Source: Pyrenophora tritici-repentis (Eukaryota; Ascomycota; Dothideomycetes; Pleosporales; Pleosporaceae). From it: DNA of 64,000 nucleotides. Below are positions 46,401-57,875 of the stretch, in pieces. A program made the translations under genes and the position numbers. Within the stretch, counting starts at the first letter, position 1, and every line of letters begins with the position of its first letter. The stretch lies in contig NC_089390.1 of NCBI RefSeq assembly GCF_003171515.1, positions 6,510,001-6,574,000 of the forward strand, read 5' to 3'. A model generated the notes under the pieces. The model searched no databases. It was not told the origin of the DNA and worked only from the letters and a program-made list of their open reading frames with translations.

Positions 46401-49400
46401 GGAAGTTGTTGATGAGATCGTTGCTGAGCTTTTCCTGTTGTGGAAGGGTCTTTGCCAAAGTTGATAGAGGCTCGTCAATATCCATAGCATCTGAAGCTTC
46501 AACAGGCTCTGAAGTGCTGTGACTGTCTTGCTCAGCTTGAACGGCAGCGATATAACCCTTGGCGCGTCCCGCTCTATTTAATCCATCCATAGAGCCTGCA
46601 ATCAACCTGATGATTGGCTTTTGGAGGTCTTCTTTGGTGGCCAGATAGCCAATGTACCGTTTCAGCAAAGAACGGAATTGTGGCCACTCCAAGCGCTCGG
46701 TCAACGCTGTGAGCGTTTTGATCGTCTCTCCTAGAAGGCTATCCGCGGCCTCATCATCGCCTTTGTTGAAGACGAAGTGTTCGAGAAGCGGTATCAAGAT
46801 CTGATAGACGTTCGTACCTCGCAGATGGGTAGCATGAGCAGCCAAACGACGTAACGCTCTCAGACGGCGATGGCCCTGAATGTGCAAAATATTGCCGAAG
46901 AACGACGCTTCATCGTCCTCTGATAGAAGAACATGCAAATCCGCTATGGGGGCCCACTCAGAGTGTGTCTTGACGATATGTTCAAGAACTGCAAGGTACT
47001 CGACCCGCACAAGCTCTGATGTCTCCCGCATACCTGTCTGGATTCCAGGTAGGACGGCTGTCGAGACAAAAGTCTTGAACTCATCGCTCAACGAGACTTC
47101 GCTGAAGCGGCGCAAAGAAAAGGATGCGTTCACTCTGATGCTAAGCTCATCGTTGTCTTTGATGAGATAGAGCATATTGTAAACCAATGGTTTCCACTGC
47201 ATGAGAGTGTAGGATCGATAGCCCTCTTCGTTGATGTTGTTGAATGCTTGCGACCGCTTTTCAAAGTCCGGCTCATCGAGACGCCCCTTGGCGAAGGAGT
47301 TAAGATCGCGGCAGAGTCTGACAACGACCATGAGTTCGCTGTTGGTGTCTGCAAGAGCTTGGAGAACATCAGAGAGTAAATCTCTGGCTGTCCGATCCTG
47401 AACAAACGAGTACATCGGGCAAACAGCATCATAGACTGTTTCGAACAGCTGGCTCAAGCTCTCATCATCACAGCGCTGGATGAACTCGTGGAGAATTTTG
47501 AGCAAGCCCAGCTTTGTGCGTGGGTTCACACGTTTCGAAGGCTGGCGTAACAAGAAAGTGGCAATCTCGATCATGCTGCGCGATTCTGTAGCACCCACCA
47601 CATGGGGAGCCAAGTCTGCAACCGTCTGAACTCCAGATTCGAGTAGCTCCTTTCCAGGGCTCTGCCGAAGTAATTGGCCGACTTGATGGATGATAGCAGT
47701 CGAGTATGGCTGAATAATATCCGTATGGATGCGGTTCTTGAGAAGTTTGGACTCTGTTGTCGGGGTCTCATCTTCTACCACAACAAGAGATACTATGCTT
47801 CGTATAATGTTGTCTAGAACGAAACATTTTACCTCGTCTTTAGCGGACGGCACTTCCAAACACTCAATGACCTTGGACAAGATCGCTGGGTTGAACTCGA
47901 CCAAGAAGGGAGCTGTGAGAGACGATTTCGACCATGATGCAAGGAGCCGTAGAAGAGCGGAGGCGGACTGGGCTGTTTCAATAGGTAACTGTTCAAGCCT
48001 GGGTTCAACCAGTTCTTGGACGAGGATCCCAACGTATGGCTTCCAATGAAATTCCGGGCAATTCTCAAACAACCTACCCAGAATTTGGATAGCTCGCTGC
48101 CGTATAGTCTTGAGCAGCGACGTTTGCATCGTTCGGGTTTCGTCGCCTTCGCGGTCGCTTGAGGTTGAGAGGTCACGTGAGGCCTTGATCGCGCAGTACA
48201 AGATGGGGTCCACGACGGTTGTGGTGAATGGAGCGAAGGTAGTTGCGAAGGTGGTGAGTAAGTCATCCAACAGGTTCAGCATTCCGACCTGCTTGCGTGC
48301 GTCGACTAGATCTTTCTCCAGCAATTCCTGATCCAGTGCAGAGTCCTTCAAGACCGAAATACGGCTCAAACGTCCGAAGGCGATTTGCAAGAACTGGTGT
48401 ATGGCATCGTCGCCAAATCTGTTTTTCAGTCCGACGAAGACGGCCTTCCTCTTCGACTCAAGACCCCGTTTCCCAGCTATAATCTTGCCATACAATAGCC
48501 GCAGAATGAGGGGCAGTACTTGCCCAACGTCAGAATCGTGAAGCTTTCCTTCGCTGAGAAAGATGGGAAGCTCGTCTCGGAACCGCTCGTCATCGAGCAA
48601 GTTTAGTAGCTGTTCCTGGTATGTAGCGATTGTAGGATCTTTCCAAGTGAGCAAAGCCTTTAGTGCTGCCTTTTGAATCTCGACGTCTCCATTGCTCAAC
48701 AACACAAGCAAGGCCTCGCGGACCTCATCCGTTCGATAGAGAACCTTGGGATTGTTGAACTTTGCAAAGATCGAAAGCATTGCCTTTTGATCTTTCCTTG
48801 ACCATCGACCTTGTGATGTGACAGACTCTTCCTCTTCTGAACCGACATTATCCGTTGTAGGGCGGTCCAAAGCCCACATGAGTAGTACTGGAACCAGGAG
48901 TCGCGAGCGTTTTTCCGCGATATGTGGTAGAAATCCCAATACCTTTAGGGCTTGGGTCCTACTGAAAGGGTTGTGGAAAGGCACATCGGCATGTCTCTCC
49001 TTGAATATGACCTCCAGCTGCTCCTCTATGTTTTCGGACTGTGCTTGGATGTTGGCTACATGCTCTTGTAGCTGCATGAGGTTGGTACATTCGAATTCGG
49101 TAGCGTAAGGTCGTTGTGAGGAAGCGGCTTGCGCTCCGGTGTCTGCGCTCTCATCGGTGTTGACAGCAGTCAAGCACTCGAACACGATTTGCGTGACAAA
49201 ACCTTCTCCCTCTTTTGTGTCACACATGGCTTTCAATGCCGCGCAACTGTCGTCCCATACTGAAGCTAGGCGTACATGCAGAAGTCCCATGCAGAAAGTG
49301 GGGGTGGCCTCACCTATCCACTCGTTGGAGCATACATTCGGATACAGCTTCGCGAGTTGTCCAACACGCATGGCGATGGATCGTTGTGTTTCGAGGTTTG

Positions 49401-51504
49401 GTGGTGTTTGCTCGATCAACATTGCAACAGACAATATGTCCTGCAGCTCCTCCTCTTGCCCCGCAACGAGCTGCAGCGCGTATATAGCTGTGAGTCTGAG
49501 ATCATGCGATGGGGACGCCAAGCAGCGCATGAGAGTTCGCTTGAGAGGCTCCATGTGTGCTCCTGTGATATCGAGCTTCGCCTTTTCCCGTTTCAACAAA
49601 TCCAGTAGCGCGTGCCAATAGGAAATGGAGTGGCCATAGATAGCGGAAGTTTCGCATAGAGTAGGCCAGAGACTGATCAACAAGTCGCTATTGTCGCATT
49701 TCTTGACGAGGAACTGAAAACCACTTCCGGTGGCGAACCTATCCACAGTGTACAGAGGGTTTCCTTTGTCGATCTCGACGGCATTCTTTAGAAGCTTTGC
49801 CAAGTCATCCCAGATCCCATGCGTCTTATCGTCAGCTATGCGTAGCGTCTCTATGGTGTCCAGTAGAGCGTTGCAATAGAAAGTCTCGTGATCCAAGTCA
49901 CCGTGTCCTGGTTCAACGAGCTTGTCGAAGGGCTCAGTCAAGGTTGTTTGCCAGCGGTCGGAAGGCTGTAAAGTACCACTGGCAAGTGCACCGCTTTGGT
50001 AGAGCTGAGGAAGGATAGCGCAGAATTGAGAGCCGTACTCGTGGGCTTTTTGAGCGACGAAGCTAGAGAAACATCAGCATATAAACAAAATTAGAGGGCG
50101 TGTAAAATCGCACCTCTTGAAGTGCATGAGTAGCAGTGTCCTAAACCTATCTACCCCTAGCCCAGCAAACAGATTGCAAAATGGTAGAAAGTAAGGCTCC
50201 CATTGACTCCGAGTGAGGTCTTTGAGCAACTTTTCATGAGGAATTGCTGCATCCAGTGTGCAATACTGGAAGACAACGGATGTGACGGAGAGCAACTCCC
50301 ACGCATCAACAGGATCGAGATTGGTTGTAGTCTTCGTGGAGCCAACTAAATGACTGATGGTATTCAGGACGGGCCTCCAGTCGTCTATACGGTCACCCTG
50401 ACGCACACCGCAAACAACTAATAGCAGGCGAGATGATAAGCCTGCATAGCGCATATCGGATGACACCTTCTCTATCTCGGCAAGAAATACCTCCAAAAGG
50501 GGTTCGAAATTCTCTGCATCCGTGTGGTGTATAGCGGCCGTGAGAACTCCAACAAGGACTGGCTCGAGAGGCGGGATCCGGAACTGTAGATGCTCCTCGT
50601 TTGTTGTCTCTAACAAGAGCTCTTGTAGGATTGCTGTAGCGCTCGAGTGAAACCCACGCCCCACGCCCTTTAGCGAATCAGTCAAGAGATACATCAGACC
50701 CTGTTGGAAGGCGTAGTCTTTCGCAGACTCTTGCTGGTCCTTCAGCTGATCTGATATATGCTTGATTATTGACCTGAGTGGCGTCTTGTCTCTGTGGTAG
50801 CCAGCACCCGCTTTACGGACCAGGAAGCTGAGCGACTCGGCCGCAAATCGAGATACAAAAGCTTTCTGGCGCTCTTTACCCAGTAAAGGCGACATGAGAT
50901 CGAAAACGGGCCGTAGGTTGGGTACTAACAGCCTCGAAAGGTACTTGAACAACCATGCCAAGCAGCCAAAAGCCCACTCAATGACCTCAACATCGGCATG
51001 TGTCGCTGCCAGATGTGACACCGTCTTGACTGCTTTCTCAAAATGCTTCTCGAACCTCTCGCCCAGGTCGTGTGCAAGATGCGCCATAAGGCTTAGCAGA
51101 GGTTCCTGACTGAATTTCTCGCCCTTCTCTATGTATTCCACCAACAATTCGAATATGCGATCGCTGTGGTGGAGCACCTGGGGGAGGCTATCACAGAGTG
51201 GCGCAACTTTGCGGGCAAAGGTAGTGAAGGCTTCGGACATGTTGAGTTCTCTCCATTCCATGAATGAGTCGCGAAAGTACGAAAAGGTCGATTCGAGCTC
51301 GGAATCGTCGAGAATGGTGCTGCGACCGCGGCGGACGGGTTCGATCTTGAGCTGCGCAATGCGCTGGGTGAAGCCTTTGAAGACATGGTTTTTCGTCGAT
51401 TCGGTACCGCCCTTGACTCGTTTCTGTGGGCGCATCGACTTTGTTACTTTAGAATTCGGCTTTGTAGCGGCCTTTGTGGTAGTGCCTCGTGACATGGCGG
51501 CCAT
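43480..51504 (-). CDS. UTP20: U3 snoRNP / SSU processome component UTP20
   Basis: Giant HEAT-repeat protein of the small-subunit processome, needed for 18S rRNA maturation; nucleolar. Three exons (51504-50114, 50062-46012, 45957-43480; introns 51 and 54 nt) sum to 2,639 aa, the usual size. The N-terminus is basic (KSMRPQKRVKGGTESTKNHVFKGFTQRI), and KNHVFKGFTQRIAQLKI with a following EWRELN is the standard UTP20 opening. Alpha-helical repeats fill the rest, with the DRIM block around the central exon (KVLGFLPHIAEKRSRLLVPVLLMW; FGRLSRISVLKD). The second splice joins AEVVDV to IMDDTFGATGQEKDAEEYISKMKEVKSSKS. An acidic patch (GDDDDDEEVEG) precedes a very basic end (RREERRRKRK), likely a nucleolar signal. 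Divergent from the CWF19-like gene over 176 bp. Confidence 0.95.
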
Positions 51505-51680
51505 AGTGTGTAGTGGTGTTGAAGCCTGCGGTGGTTGCATCTTCACTCGATGTTCCACTAGAAATTCACGCGCTAACAAAAAAGTTGGACCCTGGCACCA
51601 CCGAGGTCTCCGACGCGCCTATCAATCATCCTCACCACCACGCGTCTGCATAGCTCACAACATCAACGTTATCTCTCAGC

Positions 51681-53357
51681 ATGGCTTCCAAAATGTAAGT
51701 GACGACATACAATTGAAAGTTATTTGATTTGTATAATACTGACGCGTTCAGCGTGGTCGTTGGTGACGTCAGTGGTCATTTCAAGGCCGTCTTCCAGAAG
51801 CTGGGTGCATTGCAAGCAAAGAACAACTTTGCTTTCGCACTTGTTGCAGGTGATTTGTTTGCGCCCTCACATGAGGCCGAGGGCGCCGATGATGTGCAGT
51901 CGCTCATTGACGGCAAAATCGATGTACCACTTCCGACATACTTCGCTCTTGGCAACCATCCTCTTCCACCAGCAGTCGTTGAAAAGTTAGAATCATCGAG
52001 CGATGAGCTGTGTCACAATCTTTTCTTCCTTGGTAAGCGGACGACTATGAAGACGTCAGAAGGGATTCGCATAGTTGCACTAGGAGGACGGCTAGATCCA
52101 AAGATTGTGGCCGGCCAGTCCAAGGACAAGTACCCGCCCTTCTACAGCGAGACTGATGCCAAGATTCTGAGAGGAGCCACTACAGCGGACATTCTCATCA
52201 CCAACGAATGGCCAGAAGATATACGAAAACGCTCCAAAGTCGAATTCAACCCTGACGTAGAGCCAACAACACAGCAATGCATCGCGGACTTGGATGTAAT
52301 ACTAAAGCCCAAGTACCATTTCTCGACTTCTGGGGGCACCTTTTACGAGCGAGAGCCATTCTTCCATGCGCCAAGTGATGGGACTGATAACCTCTATCCG
52401 GTAACGCGCTTCATTAGCTTGGCCTCCTACGGTAACCCTAACAAGCAGAAGTGGATTTATGCCTTTTCGCTTGAGCCTTCAGCGAGCCATCCAGTCTCAC
52501 CACCAGCAGGCTCGACGGCTTGCCCGGTGACGCTCTCAGAGAAAAAGCGGGCAGCACCGGAGCATCGTGAGCAGCATCTAGTATATGACGATGGTAATCG
52601 CGGTCGAAGAGGCAACAAGAGGCGCAAGGGTGAGCCTCGCGGACCCATTACGGCGTCAGAGTGCTTCTTCTGTTTGGCAAACGAGAACATTGCCACTCAT
52701 CTCGTGACCTCTATCGGCGAAAACTCATACCTGACCACGGCAAAGGGCCCTCTACCGACACCACAAACCTTTGCCAAACTTGGCTTCCCTTGTCATATGC
52801 TCATTATTCCTTTTACGCATCAGCCGACGCTAGGTTCGATGGAAGAAGAAGAACGCCGTGCGACTTACGCTGAAATGCAAAAATACCGACGCTCAATGAA
52901 CAGCATGCTGAACTCTGTGGCAGACAAGGAATATGGGTCTGTCACCTGGGAAGTCAGTAAATCCAGTTTACCGCATACGCACTGGCAATACCTCCCAGTG
53001 AACGCAGATCTGATCAGCAAGGGGTTGGTGGAAGCCGCTTTCAAGGCATTAGCGGAAAATCTACATTGGCCAAAGTTTCAAAAGGAGGATGTCGGTGACG
53101 GCTTCGAGGAGACGAGCGACTTCTTCAGGGTTTTGGTGTGGAACCCGAATGATGATCCCGATAAACAAACAAGCTACGTCATGCGCTTCAATGAGGAGAT
53201 ACGGTTCCATAACCAGTTTGGACGGGAGGTATTGGCAAAGCTGCTGAGGCTCGATCGCCGCGTTGATTGGAAAGATTGTGGACAAACGCAAGCTCAGGAA
53301 GAGCAGGATGTTGAAAAGTTCAAAGAGGCGTTCAAGGATTTCGACTTTGCCGCATAA
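51681..53357 (+). CDS. DRN1: CWF19/CwfJ-family splicing factor (Drn1/CWF19L1-like)
   Basis: Associates with late spliceosomes and modulates lariat debranching in yeast (Drn1). Two exons (51681-51694, 14 nt; 51752-53357) encode 539 aa, the same size as human CWF19L1. The N-terminal metallophosphoesterase-like domain has VVVGDVSGHF, LVAGDLFAP and ALGNHPLPP. A basic linker (GNRGRRGNKRRKGEPRG) leads to the CwfJ C-terminal HIT-like domains: ECFFCLAN, CHMLIIPFTHQPT, EVSKSSLPHTHWQYLPV (histidine triad-like) and the CwfJ_C_2 ending YVMRFNEEIRFHNQFGREVL. The tiny first exon (MASKI) is required because the second has no suitable ATG before the conserved start. All motifs present. Confidence 0.94.
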
Positions 53358-53802
53358 TACCCGCTATCTTGAACCGCGACCGGCTTGCCGCAAAATTTAC
53401 AATAGCCAGTTTCTCTTCAACTACCAATACCGCATGTACGACATGTACCACATTCGTACTGAGAAAGTATATACCGGGTTTAGAGCTAGCATGACATATC
53501 CATATCGTCAACATATACCCAGTCTTGTACCCCGAGAAATATTTGACACCTCGCCTATACTTTGCCACATCCAATGAAGCGTCGCTGTGACTCCGAGGAG
53601 CCCTTCAGCCAAGGTTCCAAGACTCCGAAATTGGGGCGGATTTACTCGAAACGGTAGTTTTTGTTCAAAGTGTCCATGACGGCACTAAAGGGTTGGCATA
53701 CCAAGCTTTGAGTTGGAGAAGCTTAACTCCAAATTGCCAAGACCTGGATCGTTATCTGTATTCCCTTTTCGTCATCATCGATGTGACTGCCTGTTATTTC
53801 CT

Positions 53803-53939
53803 CTTAGTATTCTATATTCGGGGATTGATGAGATTGTCAACTTACATGAAGAAGCTACATTCGCAAGAGAGAGAATCACGACGTCCACAGCTCTGTATGA
53901 GCTTCCGCAGGCCCAAAATTACCATATTAAGTTCGCAGG
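53803..53939 (+). pseudogene. Possible relic exon of an unidentified gene
   Basis: The frame reads YSGIDEIVNLHEEATFARER then TALYELPQAQNYHIKFAG, which looks like real protein, between an acceptor-like CCTCTTAG and a donor-like GCAG|GTTTGT. No start, stop or neighbouring exon fits. I do not recognise the family. Could equally be a chance open frame. Confidence 0.25.
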
Positions 53940-54553
53940 TTTGTATCTCACGATAGACTCTTATATAACGCATCGAGCTTCAGTCTGTTATCTATATTAT
54001 GACCTATAGCTAGTATTCTGCAATCTACCGACTTCTTCTCGCCAAATTGTTATTGCAATACACTAAAGTTTTTGGAACGGTCTTCTAACAAGATTCTACG
54101 TCTTCGCCTAACTCTATTAATAGGACACTGTCGCTTGCAAAGCCTTGCTTGTCCTCGCAGACTCCATTGAAATTCAGCAAAACAGCGAAATCGACCGTTT
54201 ATAGCGCATTTTATTTTTAGTATTGACACTGAAGTTTGAGTTTTTGGAAGGGAGATTGGATGAATCACGCGATACCATACGCAAATTCCCCTCCTACCTA
54301 TGTATGTTTGTCACGTATTGTAGGAACGCACATGCACTATCGAGCTTCCGCAAATGCATTCACTATGTTGCCCGTTTATATATCGCGGAAGGGCTAGAAG
54401 TGAGAGCAATGGCCTCTGGCGAAGTTGACAGAACAACGGCAGATACTCACTTGGCTGTCGCAGTTCTGAGCCGACACCATCAACAACAGGCATTGACTAA
54501 CAACAGTTTTGACTAAGGAGAAGCTTCGACTAACAACAATTCTTATCTAAAGA

Positions 54554-54637
54554 CTCCAACAACAGCTTTGTCCAAGAAAGGGCCTTGTCCACCAACTCCA
54601 ACAACAGCCTTGTCTAAGAACAGGCCTTGTCCAACAC
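54554..54637. repeat. 42-bp imperfect tandem repeat, two copies
   Basis: Two 42-bp units (54554-54595, 54596-54637) beginning CTCCAACAACAGC and containing GGCCTTGTCC. Each looks like two diverged 21-bp halves. Related AACAACA and GGCCTTGTC pieces occur nearby (about 54480-54540 and 54860). Confidence 0.8.
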
Positions 54638-55735
54638 CGAGCAAGGATTAAAAAAAGGCTTACGATATCTTGTGTCAAAGAAAATCTCTCTAGTGACACA
54701 CATGGCGCACACTGAATCTGATACCGACTTGAAGTTTCATTACACAGCCGAGTTAATGAGTCACCTAAAACCATCGTTTTGAAACGACTACAGCGAAGCT
54801 CTAACTTCGTAGAAATAAGTCTACGTACTACCCTAACAGTTGGCCTTCTTCATTAGCAGGCCTTGTCTACTGAACTTCTACTGGAAATTACGCTCATCGT
54901 CTAAGAGAAAGGAGCGCTGACGGATCTACCCTGATCCGGTCTTACTGTCACTTATCTGGATTTCGCACTGGAAGCTGTCTCGGGTGCGTTCCGCGTCACC
55001 TTGCAAGTCTAGAACACCTCAAAGAAGACTCAGAGCCCCACGATTCTGATTGTTTTGACCAAAGAGGTACTTACAGTGCATCCTCTTGAGCTTAGTACTG
55101 TCTCCTGAAACCAACATACGGCCCCAGTTTTAGATCAGCATGGATTTTGTTATTTTGCGATCTGTACGCCTCCTCAACGATCAACAGCTTATTGCCGCTA
55201 ATGTGATGGCAGTGGCATAAGAATGCCGGGGAGGTGAAAGTGGATCGTTACTCCGGTGCACTGGTATACGGGCCTAGATTGTTTGGCTGGCGCAGGAGTA
55301 ACTTCGAGCGTCCAGCAATAGTACAAGTCATACGTTTGAGAAGGTTGATCTACGAGGGTATGTAACAATTTATGGGCGAACGCTGCCCTGTGCGACACAC
55401 ACAACGTCAAGTCATAGTTGACGATTTCAAGGTTGACTACCTATCTAAGTAGATACGCAAAGTTTCCAACTATCCCCCAAATGAGTCAACACAGACATGT
55501 ACACTACACATGCTGATCAAGCCTGATGACTTCGTGGAGTGTTTATGACGCAGTATGTATGCAGTGGGTGTAGCAACTACAAATTGGCGATGTCCTCGAC
55601 CAGTTTTAGTAACCAAACAGCTGAGCTTCAAGTTATTTTCACAAACTCTTGTCCTATTCAAGTCATTCACCTCATATTCAGCCATTCCTGTCACAACTCA
55701 TTCAGACAGCCTTCATATCCCTGAACCGAGCTACA

Positions 55736-56230
55736 ATGAACCGAACTACAGCCGTAGCTAGAATTACTCAAAAACTCTTCCAGAGGGAGGTCCAATCCGG
55801 CAGCAAATCATACTTTATCTACATTCCTGAGAAAAATGAAAATGCTGGATATCAACGTGTAGTCAGTGCAATTGAGCCGAAGCTGCTTAAAGCGACAATA
55901 GACAAGGTGGAAATGGCTTTGAGAAACAACACACTCCTCTCATCAAGCCATGCAAGCGCGGCCCATGAAATTATTGTTACGTGAGTATACTACAACCATG
56001 TATAACTTCATTTCCTGATCAAGACAGATCCATGCCTCACATAAGTGATGATAAAAATATGCACAGCACAGTTCTTGTGCATGATAGTGCAGGAAATCAC
56101 ATAGCCGTAGGGCATGTTACTGAAGACCCGGATAAGCAACAGGTGAGCTCCAAAGAAAAAGCATGACACGAGTAAGCTAACCTGAATTCAGCTGGCGAAG
56201 GAGGAGCCACTCCAGGGGCTTTTTGTATAA
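55736..56230 (+). CDS. Small orphan protein, 132 aa, no cysteine
   Basis: Three exons (55736-55980, 56028-56142, 56192-56230) with canonical introns of 47 and 49 nt (GTGAGT...AAGACAG; GTGAGC...ATTCAG). All phases close to 133 codons. The protein starts MNRTTAVARITQKLFQ; the middle is charged and helical (IEPKLLKATIDKVEMALRNN), then a beta-like stretch (MHSTVLVHDSAGNHIAVGHV) follows, ending LQGLFV. There is no signal peptide, membrane segment or Cys. No family recognised. Intact splicing signals in an otherwise gene-poor region support a real gene. An in-frame ATG at 55649 is possible. Confidence 0.6.
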
Positions 56231-56687
56231 ATCGGTCTTGTGGTGACCCATCTTATGTAGTGATAACCAATCCTACTAATTTAGAACTATGATCGACATG
56301 TTTGATACACGGATTCCGTATAAGTCAATTTCCACCAATGAGTGATGTTATGATGCAATCACAATTGGATTAGATGTTATAACTGTGATAATGATACAAA
56401 ATGATCATCTTATCTCTGTATCGTGTATGTCATCAAGCAAGCAGCGCTGGTGGTAACACAACTCTGTTAAACGCAATCACAATGTAACTTGATGAAACTA
56501 AGGCTGACTCAACACTACAAAAGTCTGTTGTTCTATTCTAGAGAAGAGTTAATCATCTCATATCACTACATAATATACAAATATGATACTCTCTGAATGA
56601 GAGGCCCTGTGGATGGCCATGAATTGGACGTCTCCATCTTGCCATTTGCTCAAGTGGCAATGGTGTCTAGCAAGAGCAATGCTTCCC
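56231..56687. other. AT-rich intergenic region
   Basis: Convergent gap between the orphan gene and the kinase gene. Notably AT-rich around 56280-56600, with no feature recognised. Confidence 0.5.
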
Positions 56688-57875
56688 CTAGACTTCAGTC
56701 CGCAAGTATGGGTGCATCAATGCTTCTGCAGCCGTAGGTCTCTTCTCCGAGTCGATTACCAGTATAGATTCGATAAAGTCCAGCAGGTCCCGTGGGACAG
56801 GGGGGTCCGGAATATTCTCCAGTTCCTTACGCCAATAGTCTCTACTGATGAGGTTCGTGCCATCACTCGGATGATCCATGATGGCTAGCTGTTCCGCAAG
56901 CGCAAACTCATCCTGGTAGGTCTCATTATCGATAGGTTGGCCTATGGGGCCGCCCATGAGACGTATCATCTTTGCAATGCACCACGCCTCGGTGTGGTCT
57001 AGTATCATTTTATCAGCTGCGCCGAAAAGAATTTCTGGTGATGATTTGGTTGTCAACTGTACTGGATTAGCATCGTTTTTTGAGATGCAGACTGTCTGTA
57101 CTGACTGTGACTCCGAGTGACCAAACATCTGAGGTATGTCGACACGAATGACCTTGCCAAACCTCTGGCGCTCGACACGGTAGGCACTGGGTACGCTGCG
57201 TTACCGATCCATCTCTAATCACTAGAGAATATTAGATCCGATTGCAGAGATGCGGTTTACACTTACGGTTTCCCAAGTCCCCCAGCTTAGCCACCGGAGA
57301 AACGCCATGGGCGTCGCTAAGGTAGATGTTGTTTGGGCTAATATCTGATTGAAATCAGTAACTATTTGTGACGCCAGTATGAGGCAGTTTTACCTGTGTG
57401 AACGGCATTCAGTGTTTTGAAAACATCAAGAGCCGACAGAACCGCCTTGGATACAACTTTAGGCAGCTTTGGATTACTTCGAAACTCAGGCGGTGGCACG
57501 GAATGCAAGTCTTGGTTCATCCATTCAAACACAAGGCATGATGGCTCTTCATCTTGATGATGTTCTTCTTCTGAGTGTATGGTGTCGTACATCGCTCGGA
57601 TATGTGGGCTTGATGCAATTGCGGGAATCCTGTAATTGCGGTGCTCGCGTTTGAGGCACATTTTCTCCAGATCGGTGTTTGCGGTCTTTACAACAGCCCT
57701 GAGAGGACGGTGAGCGACTACTACGATCTGATAGCACTTTTTAGCCCTACCAGTCTGCATGTAGTGAAGAGCTGGATAGCACTTTAGCCTTGAAGACAGT
57801 CGAGCCCTTCATCGGATACAGCAACTCATACACTCCTCTCGCTCCTTTGAGAATTTGTCCGACGCGTAGAGCCAT
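56688..57875 (-). CDS. Atypical fungal protein kinase-like protein, 333 aa
   Basis: Five exons (57875-57751, 57698-57394, 57344-57267, 57221-57102, 57061-56688) around introns of 40 to 52 nt; lengths sum to 334 codons. The start MALRVGQILKGARGVYELLY has no GxGxxG loop. Catalytic Lys is in AVVKTAN and the helix-C Glu probably in LKREHRNYR. The catalytic loop is HTDISPNN (HTD for HRD), the metal motif GDLGN (DLG for DFG), then CRAPEVWQG and HTSDVWSLGVT. After these come EAWCIAKMIRLMGGPIG and a complete C-lobe with SEKRPTAAEALMHPYL. Single-frame reading suggests a broken gene, but the introns restore every motif. From memory this resembles a kinase family expanded in Pleosporales (inference). 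Substrate unknown; catalysis plausible. Confidence 0.85.

Larger units (their letters stand above)
53358..55735. other. Gene-poor accessory stretch with repeats and a possible gene relic
   Basis: About 2.4 kb, more AT-rich than its left flank. Holds a 42-bp tandem duplication (54554-54637) and, near 53800-53940, an exon-like frame flanked by CTCTTAG and GCAG|GTTTGT. No complete gene could be built. Confidence 0.5.

Noticed and set aside
56688..57128. Reading the kinase gene as a frameshifted pseudogene
   Set aside because: Introns at 57062-57101 and 57222-57266 put RAPEVWQG, SDVWSLGVT and EAWCIAK in one frame; the exons sum to 334 codons.
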